Shown here: one piece after another, positions 1 to 10,800 of the stretch
Layout of the letters: every line of letters starts with the position of its first letter
How positions within the stretch are numbered: the first letter of the stretch is position 1
From: STC-113 sp964618565
Lineage (GTDB): Bacteria > Patescibacteriota > Gracilibacteria > BD1-5 > UBA2023
Reading direction: 5' to 3'
DNA length: 21,126 nucleotides
Assembly: GCA_964618565.1 (NCBI GenBank)
Contig: CAZUBA010000030.1
Coordinates: 1-21,126 of the forward strand
The notes under the pieces: generated by a model
What the model saw: the letters and a program-made list of their open reading frames with translations, nothing else
Databases searched by the model: none
Told to the model about the DNA's origin: nothing
Position numbers and translations under genes: made by a program

Positions 1-80
1 TAATGGAATTCATTAATTTACTGCCTTGCATTTTTATCTGGTTTCTATAAACTCTTTTCATTATATTCATATGTAAAGAC

Positions 81-2333
81 ATGTTAAAAGACTTATTAGA
101 AAAATCAAAATATTTCCTTAATTGAGGAGATTTCAATAAAGAGGAGGTCAAAGAGCTTCAGGATATATTAAGAGAACATAATAAGCTTTATTATAATGAA
201 GAATCTCCAATTATAACTGACAAGGAATACGATGATCTTTTTAAGCTGCTAAAAAGCCTAGAGGAGAAGTATAATATTTTTGATGTCAATTCGCCTACGA
301 AAAGAATCGATGTCCTTGTCGGCAATCAATTCAATAAATGAACACATATCGCTCCGATGATATCACTTGATAATACTTATGATTCGGAAGATATACTCGG
401 TTTTGAAAAAAGGATCCTGAACATCCTGAAAAGAAAAATTGAACTTCCTTATGTGATTGAACTTAAATTCGATTGATTATGAGTCTCTTTGACTTACAGG
501 AACTGAAAGCTGGTAAGGGCTTTGACAAGGTGAAATTGAGTGGAATGAGAAGATATAACTGTAAATGCCTTACAAATTAATTCTATTCCAAAAGAGATTC
601 CTTTTGATATAGATGAGCCACTTGAAATACGTTGAGAAGTAGTCATGCCCATATCTTCATTTGAGGACCTTAATAAAAGAAGGCTTGATGCTGGAGAGAA
701 GCTTTTTGCAAATCCAAGAAACGCCGCATCATGAAGCCTAAGGCAAATCGATTACAGAGTCACAAAAGATAGGAATCTTGAGTTTTTCGCATATAGCTTT
801 CCTTATCTTGAGAATTTGATGAATATCAAATGAGAGCCAATCAGTTCATATTCTCAAGAAATAAATGTACTCGACAGTTGGGGATTCAGAACCAGTCCTT
901 ATTTATTCAAAGCCAAAGATATACATGCGGTAGTGAATGAGATAATAGAATTAACTCAAAATAAGCCAACTTTTGCATTTGAGATAGACTGACTTGTCCT
1001 TAAGCTTGATAATCTTGATCTGTGGAGAAGTCTCTGAACAACGGAACACCATCCGCGGTACGCGATTGCCTATAAGTTTCCCGCAACAAATGTGAGAACT
1101 AAGGTTCTGGATATTGAGCATTCAGTCTGAAGAACATGAATAATAACTCCAATAGCACATCTTGAGAAGGTTAATGTAAGCTGAGTTGTAGTTGGCCGTG
1201 CAACATTGCACAATTATGATGAGCTCACAAAAAAAGATGTTAGGATAGGGGATAGCGTATTCATAGTAAGAGCCTGAGAGGTTATACCTGAAGTAATAAG
1301 CGTTATCACAGAGGCACGCACCTGAGAGGAAAAGGTCGTATTGCCGCCAGAAAAATGTCCAAGCTGTGAAACTCAAATCATTAGAGATAACTGAAAGGTA
1401 GCATGGTACTGTCCAAACCGAAAATGATGTCCAGCTCAAACCCTAGGATCGCTCATTTCGTTTGTTTCAAAACACGGAGCAAATATTGAATGACTGTGAG
1501 ATAAGATAATCGAGTTATTCATAGAGAAGTGATATATAACAGATTTTGTCTCTATATTTCATCTTAAGGAATACAGAAATGAAATACTTGGACTTGAGTG
1601 ATTCAAGGAAAAAAAGATCGGGAATATACTCTATGAAGTTGAGAGGGCACGTAACATGAACATTGCAAATTTCTTTGTAGCATTATGAATTCCTCAGGTA
1701 GGGAAAAAGACTGCCAAGGTATTGGCAAAATATCTTAGCAATTCAGGCAAGCTCGATGAGTCAATCAATTTTCAACTTCAATCAAAAAATGAAAAACAAC
1801 TTAAATCCGTATCAAAACCGCATAATGAAAATCAATTGAATTTTCTTGAATCTCAAAATAATGATTTTGAAGAAATTGAAAAAGATACCAAAAATTATAG
1901 ATTAGAGCTATCGGAATTAGTAGGGCAAGCCATAAAATCACTATCATTTGAAGAATTGCAAGAGATAAGGGATATTTGACCCGTATGAGCACATAGCATA
2001 GTATATTATTTTGAAGAATACTCAGATCTGGTAAATAGGCTTTTACAAGAATTGGATCCTGAGCTGCCTGCAAAATTATTATCCATAGAATCCGCTTGAA
2101 TCCTTTCTTGAAAATCTTTTTGTGTCACTTGAAGCTTCCTAGATATTTCAAGAGATGAGATACATGCAATGATAGAGGAAAATGATTGAGAAGTGAGAAC
2201 TTCTGTAACGGGCAAGCTTGATTATCTCATAGCTTGAGTTGACGCCTGAAGCAAATTGACAAAGGCAAAAGATTTATGAATCAAGATAATCGGTATAGAA
2301 GAATTCTTCTGAATGCTGGGCTCCAAAGAGTAA
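81..2333 (+). CDS. ligA: NAD-dependent DNA ligase LigA (code 25)
   Basis: NAD+-dependent DNA ligase, sealing nicks in replication and repair. Read with TGA as Gly, the frame is open for 750 residues and ends in TAA. The adenylation motif KFDG lies at residues 129-132, with Lys129 as nucleotide acceptor and Gly132 encoded by TGA. Downstream are EIDGLVLK, the OB-fold stretch HPRYAIAYKFPA and GRTGIITPIAHLE. A zinc finger has Cys426, Cys429, Cys444 and Cys450. Helix-hairpin-helix repeats follow (for example GIPQVGKKTAK and GPVGAHSIVYYFEE), then a C-terminal BRCT domain from about residue 675. The protein is longer than the usual roughly 670 residues; the excess includes an Asn/Gln/Glu-rich insert around residues 555-615 between HhH motifs. 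I chose ATG 81 because the N-terminal domain matches from there; no clear Shine-Dalgarno site is seen. The identification is very secure. Confidence 0.97.
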
Positions 2334-2347
2334 AATCCAAATTCATC

Positions 2348-2384
2348 AAAAACCCCCTTTCCTAAATTAGGAAAGGGGGTTTTT
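2348..2384. terminator. Bidirectional intrinsic terminator between convergent genes
   Basis: A perfect inverted repeat with arms AAAAACCCCCTTTCCTAA and its complement around a single A. It has a T-run on both strands. It lies between the 3' ends of ligA (+) and the coiled-coil gene (-), so it can stop transcription from both sides. Confidence 0.9.
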
Positions 2385-2405
2385 ATTTTTTCTAATCTTT
2401 TAAGG

Positions 2406-4310
2406 CTATTTCTTCTTTTTTGCTTTCTTTTTTGGAGAACCTTTAATTTTCAGAACTTTGTTCAATGCTTTTAGTGTGTCTCTTCCAAGTACTCAATCAA
2501 CATTTTTCTCGCCTATCATTCATAGTACTTCGGATTGAAGCTTAATGATATTCTCCTTTGTCGGATTTTTTATCGCATCTTCAATTATCTGATCGACTTC
2601 TTTGCCTTTAACTGTTGTGTTGCCAGCATCAAGCTTATCCTGAATCTTTTTTACAGATTTCGGATTATTTTTCAAAAATGTTTCTGATTTCAATTGATCT
2701 TTAGATTTCGGAGCTTCTTTTGTAGCTTCTTTAGCGGCAGGAGCTTCTTTAGGAGCAGGTTTTTCAGGAGCTGCGGCAGGAGCTTCTTTAGGAGTGGCAG
2801 CGCCAGCCTTATCAGCAGCGGCCTTGTCAGCAGCAAGTTTATCGGCAGCAGCCTTATCAGCAGCGGCCTTGTCAGCAGCAAGTTTATCGGCAGCAGCCTT
2901 TTCATTTGCTGCTGCAACTGGATCCTTAAGTAATTTTAATATTTTGCTAGCAGTTGCTGAATCAAATATTCCAGTTTGTTCCAGTCATACTGATTTTTGA
3001 GCTTCTTTGACCTTACTTATTGTTTTTTCTCAATACATGGCTAAATCTGTTTTTCAGTCAGCACTTTTCATTTTATCATCACTAATTCACAGAGCTTTAT
3101 GAACATTTGAGATATAATCCTGCTGTTTCTTATTGTCTCATTCTTTCAGATTTAATGTTTTATCGATATCTCATGCTTTTAAATCTTTTACGGCTTCAAA
3201 TCATTTGCCATTATCCATTTGCATGGTTTCTATTGTTTTGATTTGAAGATCTTTAGTAAGGGCCTCTTTTTCTTTTTTAACATCTCAATGATATAGCCTT
3301 ACTACTCATTCAAAAAATGATCATAAAAATTTTAATATTGGATTATTTGAATTTTTCCAGCTTTCAACTGCCTCAAGAAAGTTAAGCTTTCCTTCAGTCG
3401 AAAGCTTATTATAATTTTCATTAGCTTTACTAGGTGTGGTATTTATTCATTTTTCCTTAGCTTCTTCAGCTAATCTATTCTCTTCTTTGGATTTTTCTGT
3501 TAAATCCTTTATATATTCATCATATTTTACTTTGGCTCATTCGACATCTTTTTGAGCTTTTGGCAAATCTTCTTTTTCTAGTTTAGCAGCCTCTAAGGAT
3601 TTAGCTTCTAATTCTTTGCCTTTTATTACATTTGTTGGATTATTTTTAATTTCAGATTCAAGTTTTGTAATTTCTCATTTAAGCTGCGTAATTTTATCGG
3701 TAATAGTTTTTAAGCCTTCTTGAGCTTTTCTATATGCTTTAACATCATTATGATTTTCATCTATTTTAAGTCATTTTTCACTTGCCGCTTCTGGACCGGC
3801 CTTTGCAACTGGCTTGGCAATTTCTGCCTTTTGCTTATCGGACTTATCCTTGTCTATCTCAGCTTTCCTGTCAGCTAGATGCTTATTTGCTTTTTCTGCT
3901 TCAGCCTTATCAGTCAATACTTTTTCATTAAGTTCTCTGACAAGATCTATTCAATTAATACCCATGCTTTCTAATATTTTCAGAGCGTCTTTTTCGATAA
4001 TTACCTCATCAGCACCATATTCTTTGCTCTTCATATCAATTTCATATCATCTTCAAAATGCCTTTTTATCAAGTTCAAACTCTCATCATGCATTTCTAGA
4101 AGCAATGACACTTTTAAGCAAATCTTTTAATTTTGCCCTAGTCTGTTCTCTTATTTCACTTTTTTCAGCATCCAAACTTTTTTTAATCTGTTCAGCTAAT
4201 TCTTTTGTTATTTTTCATCCTTTATAGGATTCAATCAGTTGTTCAGTTGCTGTCGTTTCTTTTACTTTTGGGCCTTGTGCTACGGGTTCATTTGAAATTA
4301 CTTCTGCCAT
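2406..4310 (-). CDS. Coiled-coil Ala/Pro-rich protein with two peptidoglycan-binding-like motifs
   Basis: A 634-residue protein starting MAEVISNEPVAQ and ending in TAG, with TGA as Gly throughout. I see no signal peptide or membrane segment. Residues about 120-290 are charged and heptad-like, consistent with coiled coil. Around residues 400-460 the text reads like a PG_binding_1 fold (HKALGISDDK, then SKVKEAQKSVGLEQTGIFD and ATASKILKLL). Residues 472-501 are a perfect duplication of a 15-residue Ala/Asp/Lys unit, followed by an Ala/Pro/Glu/Lys linker to about 537. The C-terminal part contains a second similar motif (IIKLQSEVLGMIGEKN, then VDGVLGRDTLKAL) and a basic tail rich in Lys. The family resemblance suggests a cell-wall-associated or structural role, but the lack of a secretion signal is unexplained. 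The reading frame is certain; the function is inference. Confidence 0.85.
2809..2898 (-). repeat. Exact 45-bp tandem duplication inside the coiled-coil gene
   Basis: Two identical 45-bp units (2809-2853 and 2854-2898) encode two copies of a 15-residue segment of the type ADKLAADKAAADKAA. Identity at every base, including third positions, indicates a recent duplication or slippage event. Confidence 0.95.
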
Positions 4311-4385
4311 AATGATTTTTATAATAAAATAAATTTGTATTTGTTTTTGATTTGAACATTTGAATTTGTTCAAAACTTGATATCA

Positions 4386-4414
4386 ATCATAACATATAAA
4401 TTAATGCGTGTCAA
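4386..4414 (-). promoter_or_regulatory. Sigma70-type promoter of the coiled-coil gene
   Basis: On the minus strand, TTGACA (4414-4409), a 17-bp spacer and TATGAT (4391-4386). It lies about 75 bp upstream of the ATG at 4310. The leader contains an inverted repeat, TTGAACA / TGTTCAA, at 4352-4373, which could be an operator or hairpin. Confidence 0.75.
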
Positions 4415-4466
4415 AAAAAGACTTAATATTATTTTAAAGAATAAGAATACTGTAAATTACAACTTT

Positions 4467-4499
4467 AAGCCCCCCGACCTGTATCAGTTCGGGGGGCTT
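4467..4499. terminator. Intrinsic terminator of the 2-TM / CxxC unit
   Basis: GC-rich hairpin with arms AAGCCCCCCGA and TCGGGGGGCTT. The T-run is better on the plus strand, but the only gene reading into it is the minus-strand unit that ends at 4527. Its high GC differs from the AT-rich native hairpins nearby. Confidence 0.7.
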
Positions 4500-4526
4500 T
4501 TATTGTGTCTGCCGTAAAGGATAATC

Positions 4527-5171
4527 CTATCTTACCTTGTCCAGTCAATGACCGTATTTTTTAACGGTTGCTTTCTGTTTCTCCACGTCCTCGTCTTTGC
4601 AGACATGGTTGGTGCCAGTGGTATGCTCTACTCCGCAAGTGATGCACTTGGTTTCGGTCATAATCCTTCTCCCGTGATTATTGGTTTTTGTTCAGTTGAT
4701 TTTCATCGTTATCTGCATCCCGGAATCAAATTCTCTGAGCCGTAGCCTCCAGCCCTCGGCGAATTCAAGATGCTTCTTCTGTTCCTTTTTCAGGTTGTCG
4801 CCAGACTCAACGCTGGTCCGGAATCTCCATAAGGAAGTAAGGATGATGAAAACGGAGAAAAGGATGAATCCCAGATTGATTCCGTTAATGCCCTTGGCAA
4901 TAGCACTTGTTCCAGCTATTGCCATAACAAGGAAACAGACGATGATGCCGTAGAGTATGTTTTTTTGTTTTGTTTCCTCCTTATCGATGTGCTCGCCATC
5001 TCTTTCTGCGAATCTGGCAAACAGGCTGATGTTTTCTTCTATGTCGCTCCTTGAGAGAGTTTTCAGAGATGGTTTCTTTGGAACCGTTTTCGGCAGTTTT
5101 CTGGCATCTTTGATTGCTTGACGTTCTTGGTTCTTTCCAGCAAGCTTGAGTTTACGCATTTTCTTTTGCAT
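4527..5171 (-). CDS. Two-TM membrane protein, UGA read through into a CxxC tail
   Basis: A small membrane protein of unknown family. From ATG 5171 the frame runs 159 codons to a TGA at 4694-4692; under code 25 that is Gly and the frame continues to TAG at 4529-4527 (214 residues). There is a basic N-terminal region (MQKKMRKLKLAGKNQERQ), then two membrane segments (YGIIVCFLVMAIAGTSAIA and a stretch around LGFILFSVFIILTSLW). ATG 5213 is an upstream in-frame alternative, but only 5171 has a good Shine-Dalgarno (GGAGG, 9 nt away). All 12 glycines in the long open frame before the first TGA are GGN, whereas native neighbours use mostly TGA. Arg codons CGT and CGG also occur. I infer import from a standard-code donor, where TGA was the true stop. 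In this host the product should be a fusion with the CxxC tail. Confidence 0.65.
4545..4661 (-). CDS. Possible separate CxxC microprotein (standard-code reading)
   Basis: In the same frame as the membrane protein, just after its TGA, lies an ATG with a good Shine-Dalgarno (GGGAGAAGG, about 3-4 nt upstream). It opens a 38-residue ORF beginning MTETKCITCGVEH and ending in a second TGA. It carries C-x2-C and a later His and Cys (NHVC), suggesting a small metal-binding knuckle. With its own ribosome site this was probably a second gene in the donor. In a code-25 host it would form the C-terminal tail of the upstream protein, though internal initiation could still produce it alone. Function is unknown. 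Confidence 0.45.
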   Translation of the reverse strand: MTETKCITCGVEHTTGTNHVCKDEDVEKQKATVKKYGH

Positions 5172-5304
5172 GGCTCCTGCCCTCCATATAGTAGGTAGTT
5201 TTCCATTAACCATGGTTTTTGTTTTTGTGTTTCAATATCCGGCTCCTTTTTTTATTTGTTTAGGCGAGTATGTTAATAAGCAGGGGATTACTGATCTGAT
5301 TTAA

Positions 5305-5332
5305 TTTATATAGAAAAATATTACATTGTCAA
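5305..5332 (-). promoter_or_regulatory. Promoter of the 2-TM / CxxC unit
   Basis: Minus strand TTGACA (5332-5327), 16-bp spacer, TATAAA (5310-5305). The leader that follows has a strong SD (AAAGGAG near 5248) in front of a TTG that opens a nine-codon peptide (MKHKNKNHG) ending in TAA next to the long ORF; this could be a leader peptide or chance. Confidence 0.65.
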
Positions 5333-5373
5333 TATAAACAACGTCTGTCAATTTACATTTGTGATTAAAAAAT

Positions 5374-5401
5374 TTGACATATGAGAGAAATTTGATATTC
5401 T
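5374..5401 (+). promoter_or_regulatory. Promoter of the RND efflux operon
   Basis: TTGACA at 5374-5379, a 16-bp spacer and TATTCT at 5396-5401, 40 bp before the permease ATG. The -10 abuts the operator palindrome, so a bound repressor would block initiation. Confidence 0.7.
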
Positions 5402-5420
5402 ACCAACCGTTCGGTAGGTA
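5401..5420. promoter_or_regulatory. TetR-family-type operator palindrome
   Basis: TACCAACCGTTCGGTAGGTA is an inverted repeat of the form TACCnACCGnnCGGTnGGTA, close to operators known for TetR-family repressors of efflux pumps. It overlaps the end of the -10 and the expected start site. No TetR gene lies in the window, so the regulator would be encoded elsewhere. Confidence 0.7.
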
Positions 5421-5440
5421 ATAATAATTAACCACAAATC

Positions 5441-8400
5441 ATGTTTGAGAAATTCACCAGATTCTTCTTGGAAAACGAGAAAATCACTATTTTAATAATT
5501 ACCGTGATAGCGGTCTTTTGAATTTGAGCCTACATAATGCTCCCTAAGCAATACAACCCCTCAATAGTCGCCCCAGCTTTTAATATCAGCATTCCGCTCA
5601 ATTGATATACTTCAAAAGATTCCGCTCAATTCGTGGCGAAGGAACTGGAGAATAAGATCAAAGAACTGGAATGAGTCGATAAGATAATGTCATATTCTGC
5701 TGATAATTTTTCTTCTACGATGGTGAGCTTCAAGGTATGAATACCTCAGGAAATCGCAAAAACAAGATTGTATGATAAGATATATTGAAATTTTGATATG
5801 AGGCCATTTTGAGTCAAGGATGTAGATATCAATTCCATAGATCCTGAAGAGTTGCCTCAGGTGAGCTTTGCATTGACATATAAGTGAGATGATGCAGACA
5901 CGGTAAAAACCTGAATTTATCTGAGAAAAATAGCTCTGGAACTGAAGAATGGAATCAAGCTGATACCGAATACTACTGTCCTGGATGTGGTATGATGATA
6001 TGCGGATTCCATTAGCGTAAAGCTCGACAAGGTTAAGATAGAGAGCTATAATCTTGATATCTGACAGGTGATCAAAACTTTGCAGTCAAGTCCCATATAC
6101 AAGATGGTTGGGGATTCTGATAATTCAATATCCAGAACTCTGCTTATTTTGGATTCCTGAATAAATGATGTTGAAGCTTTGGAAAATCTGATCATCGCCA
6201 AATTGAATTGAGCGGATATTACCCTTAAGGATATTTGAGAAATAAAAAGATGACCTGTCAATCTGACGAAATATTATAAATATTCTTCAAAAGAATCTTC
6301 AGACGATGCAGTATTTTTGTGAGTTGCTAAGATGAAGTGAAGCAATGCCGTATTTGTGGTTGATGATGTCATAGGGAAAGTTGAAGAAATGAAGCGCATC
6401 CTTCCAAAAAATATTGATATCAATATAATCCAAAACGAATGAGAAACGGCGAAGCATGCAACGGATGAGCTTATGTTTCATTTATTTGTGAGCATATTTG
6501 TCGTGCTTGTGATACTCATAATGTTCCTCTGACTCAAGAATGCCCTTAATGCTGCATTCTGCATACCTATGGTTTTGTGAATGGTCTTCATAACATGACT
6601 CATATTCTGATTGGACATAAACAGGATAACTCTGTTTGCGCTTATATTATCGCTATGAATATTGGTAGATGATTCTATAGTTGTCGTCGAGAACAATGCC
6701 AGGCACCTTAGCATGATGTCAAGAACAGGCAAGACAAAATTTGAGGCGGTATTGGATTCTGTAAAAGAAGTTGGAGTCAGCATAGTTATGTCAACCGTAA
6801 CAAGAGTGATGTCTTTTGTTGCAATGTTTGCTGTTACTGGCATGATGGGCGATTATATGAAGCCTATTCCGATTTTTGCCTCAATAGCCCTTATCGCTTC
6901 TTTATTCATAGCATTCAGCATAAATCCGTATCTAGCGACAAAGTTCTGCAAATGAGATCACTGTTCGGGTCATGAAGAAAAAAAAGAATCAAAATTCTTG
7001 AATTATTACACGAGCATCATTTCAAGATTTATAGATAGCACTCCGAAGACAAGAAAAAGCCGGAAAAAATTAAAGCTTGTTTTTTGGATTTCACTCTGAC
7101 TTGTCATACTTCTGCCAATATCGCTCGGCATATTCAAGGCCCGAATGCTGCCAAAGGCAAATAAGGATCAAGTATATATTTGGGTAGATGCACCAAGGGA
7201 TTATTCGGTAGAAAAAACAAAAGAGATAGAGGAGAAATTATCTTCATTTATCCTAAATAAGACTAATCAGATACCAAAAGACCTTGATATCATAGAAAAT
7301 ATCAGCTCAACTGTGGGCGATAGATTCTTGGGCGATTTTGCAAATCTGTTCAGATGATGATCAAATCGTCTCTGAGAAAATCAGATAAGCATGAGAATCA
7401 ATCTTCTGCCAACTGAAGATAGGGATATCAAATCAGAAGAATTTGTGATAAAGATACGGCCGATAATCAAAAATTACCTTTATGGCCTATATCCGGATAT
7501 AAAGTTCAGGCTTCTTGAAGACCCTCCGGGGCCTCCTACAATGGCAACTTTCCACATGAAAATAAAATGACAGGAGGATTTGAGCATGGCTGAACTTAAT
7601 AAATTTGCGGAAAGTGTAGAGCTGAGCGTGAAAAGCATAGAGAAAAAGGAGAAATTGGTTGATTTGTCCGATACCATCTGAACCCCTTATAAAAAGATCA
7701 ACATCAAACTGAACCAAAACTATCTTATTGCCAGATGACTGGATTCCGATCAGGTCTACAATACACTTTGAGCTCTATATAATTGAATAGCGATATCATT
7801 TGTGCATACGAAAGAACGCACATTGGAGCCTTCTGATATACTGATTTGATTTGATGATAATGAAGCAAGTGATGAGGGCTTCTTGAATAATGTGTATTTC
7901 ACGAATCAATTGTGAGAAAAAGTAAGGCTGGATGAGATTGCAGTGATAACTAACGATTTTGCAAATTGAGAGATTTATACCGACAATCGGGCAAATACGA
8001 TAAATATCTATTCAGAGCTCGGGAATAATTCCGTAGTTTATCCAGTTTTGAAATTATATGATATTTTCTGATCAAAAGATTTTGAAAAGCTAGGATTCAA
8101 AAAAACAAGCGCAAACCCGTATTCCATAGATTTCATCTGAACAAAGGATGGCAAAAGCTATAGGATAGAATGGTGATGAGAATGGGAAATAACAATGGAT
8201 ACGTTCAGGGATCTCTGAATTGCAATGATATTGTCCCTATTGGTCATATATTTCTTGATAGTAGCCCAATTCAAGAGTTTTTTAGTCGGATGAATAGTCA
8301 TGACGACATTTCTGCTATCATTTTTCTGAATATTTCCATGATTCAGCATCCTGTATCTCCTGAAATGAGAATATTTCACAGCGACGGCAATGATATGAGC

Positions 8401-8776
8401 TATTGCACTTGGGTGAATCGTTGTCGGCAATGCTATCATACTGCTTGATTATATAGATCATTTGGTCAAAGACGGGAAATGATTAGCATATGCTGTTGTT
8501 GAGTGATCAAAGAAAAGATTTGTGCCTGTCATGCTGACTAGCGTTGCGGCTGTATTCTGAAGCTTTGTGATAACTACAGACCCTGTGTGGAGCTGACTCG
8601 CCTGGTCTATAATATGGTGACTTTCAGCCTCTGCAATACTTACATTATTTTTCATACCGATTTTCTATTACGATTATTTGGCAAGATATTTCTCAGATAC
8701 GAGCAAGGATATCCAAATGCAGCATATAATGGATAATTCAGCCGAAGTATTTGAAAAGAATTCAAAAAATAAATAA
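5441..8776 (+). CDS. RND-family efflux permease (AcrB-like)
   Basis: Inner-membrane proton-driven exporter subunit of the resistance-nodulation-division superfamily, 1111 residues with TGA as Gly and a TAA stop. The N-terminus MFEKFTRFFLENEKITILII enters the first membrane helix (residues about 13-33), typical of AcrB/MexB relatives. The TM4 motif appears as LVDDSIVVVENNARH at residues 408-422, with the two adjacent Asp residues of the proton relay (410, 411). The matching C-terminal motif GGIVVGNAIILLDYIDHL is near residues 990-1008. Two large loop domains follow TM1 and TM7, giving the usual duplicated architecture. It is slightly longer than the usual 1030-1050 residues. It is followed after 29 bp by its adaptor. 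Substrate cannot be told from the sequence; the TetR-type operator suggests an inducible drug or toxin pump. Confidence 0.95.
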
Positions 8777-8805
8777 GCAATAATATAATAATTAATTTCA
8801 AACAT

Positions 8806-10800
8806 ATGAAAAAAATCTTCATAATCCTTCTGTTAACATTTGCACTAGCAAGCTGCTGAAATCAGGAGACTGCAGAAAAAAAATTCTACAAAACTTATAC
8901 AGTCAAAGAGTGATCAGTCTCATCAAGAGATTCAATCCTTTCAACTTTGGAATGAACCAGTACGTCGATATTAGCCTTTAAGAATCCATGAAGAATCAAG
9001 AGCATAGCGGTACGAGAATGAGATAAAGTAAAAGCTGGAGATGTCATGGCAACCCTATCAAATGAAGAGGCAAATATAAGTTTTGCTTGAATGAACGATG
9101 TTTTGGATGAAATGAGCAAGATGTGAGTGGATGTGGCTGCAATTTCAGATGACACGATAAAGATGAAGGAAGCCGTAAGCTCGCTATATGATGAGAGATT
9201 GAGGCTCCTTGACGACACTTATGCAAAATCAAAGATTGCCACACAAATGGCAGTTAAGGATCTGGATCTGTCGAAGTCAAATTACGAAGATGTGTCGATG
9301 ATTTCCATTTGAAGCTTAACATCTTCCGATCAGAAGATAAAGCAAGCTGAGAATGCCTTTAAGATGTCAAAAAACAATCTTGATAACAGCAAGATTTCCC
9401 TTGAAACGGCAAAATCAAATATTCTCAAGAATTCTATCAATTCCCTTACTAATGCATATATAGTCGCACGGAATGCAAGGGAATATACGGATGTAATCTT
9501 ATCTCTGACCAATACGAATAAGAATAAGAATATTGATTATGAGATTTATTTGTGAGCCAAGAATCTGCAATTCAAAAATAATGCCATAAGCTCATTCTGG
9601 AATTTCAATGCCAAATATCTTGAGACATACAATTTGTATTCACAAAAAATAGTAGGAAAGGACGACATACCGAAAGCGACTGTCGTTGAAGCATTGCAAA
9701 GCGCTAATTCAACACTTGAGGCGCTTAGGGATCATTTGCATGATTTTAAGGATATGCTTGACAATTCTATTCCTGCCGCAACTCTGCCAGATGAGACATT
9801 GAACAATATGAAAATCCAAACCTCAACTATCCTGTCTAATCTTGAACAGGTCATATTAAGCTCTAATTGAGCTTGAGTGAAATGAAGTCTGGAGATGATA
9901 AATTCTTTTGATTCTGATTATTCCCAAAAAATCAAACAGCTTGAAGATGCACTGGATATAGCGGCAGAGGATATGAATCTTGCGAAAACATGAAAAGATA
10001 TAACAGTTAAAGATAATTCAAAAAACCTCTCATGATTGAAGACCAATATCTCAATCAAAGAAGATTCTGTAAAACTTTCTAAAATCTCTGAAGAGGAAGT
10101 GATAAAAAATATGAATCTTCTCAAGCAAGAGAAAATATCAAAGCTTCAAGAGCTAGACGCTAAATTAAGCGAGATCAATTCAAAATTAAGCGAGATATGA
10201 AGCAAAAAGGCAGAAGTCAGATTGAGCGGAAATCTAGCAGTAAACTCCATTGAGTCCTGAATCATACGAGCTCCTTTCGATGGGGTGGTGATAAAGGTCG
10301 CTATTGATGAGGGTGCCGTGGTCGGATGAGGAACACCATTGATAACATTCACATCTACTGACAAGAAAATCCTTAAAGCTTATATAGATAATACAAAAAT
10401 GAATCTTAAAATCTGAGATGAGGTAAAATTGATAAACGAGAAAACCAGACAAACGTTAACCTGATCGGTTCTGAATGTGAGCGATACTCAGGATCTGATA
10501 AATAAGAAGAATCATATTGAGATTAAGACTACAAATGAAAATGCCAAAGTGGGGGATAGATTCTTGATTGATATAAGCAGGAAACAAGATAAGCAAAGCA
10601 TTATAATCCCAGTGAAGTCTTTGATTACAAAATACTGAACACCTTGAGTTTATGTGTTCAAAAACAAAAAAGCCGAGTTCAAATTGGTCAGCATCATACA
10701 GAGCGATGCTGAATATGCATCTGTAACATGAGTTTCAGTGTGAGATAAGGTCATTACAGACTGAAAAGATAATATCTTGGATGGCGAGATATTAGAATAA
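8806..10800 (+). CDS. Lipoprotein membrane-fusion (adaptor) protein of the RND pump
   Basis: Periplasmic-adaptor-type subunit, 664 residues. The N-terminus MKKIFIILLLTFALASC has a lipobox LASC with the acylated Cys at residue 17. A lipoyl/barrel-sandwich half motif follows (GRIKSIAVREGDKVKAGDVM). Next comes a very long helical region, about residues 90-470, rich in Lys, Ser, Asn and Leu, which I read as an extended coiled-coil hairpin. The second half motif is SGIIRAPFDGVVIKVAIDEG near residue 485, with the beta-barrel and membrane-proximal parts after it. Most adaptors are about 380 residues, so the hairpin is unusually long. No outer-membrane TolC-type gene follows. Translation is probably coupled to the permease gene. 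The 3' end overlaps the convergent DUF2892-like gene by 9 bp. Confidence 0.92.

Noticed and set aside
1..80. Promoter for ligA (TTGCAT at 26-31, TATAAA at 46-51)
   Set aside because: The spacer is only 14 bp and the -35 is weak; the true promoter may lie before the window.
81..2333. ligA and other long genes as pseudogenes broken by many stop codons
   Set aside because: All interruptions are TGA and fall on glycine positions; no in-frame TAA or TAG occurs. This is recoding, not decay.
2694..3000. Plus-strand ORFs rich in Ser/Phe/Ala
   Set aside because: They are antisense readings of the Ala/Asp/Lys repeat in the minus-strand coiled-coil gene.
8170..8448. Plus-strand ORF in another frame within the RND permease
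   Set aside because: The permease frame through here encodes clear RND membrane motifs; the other frame has no family features.
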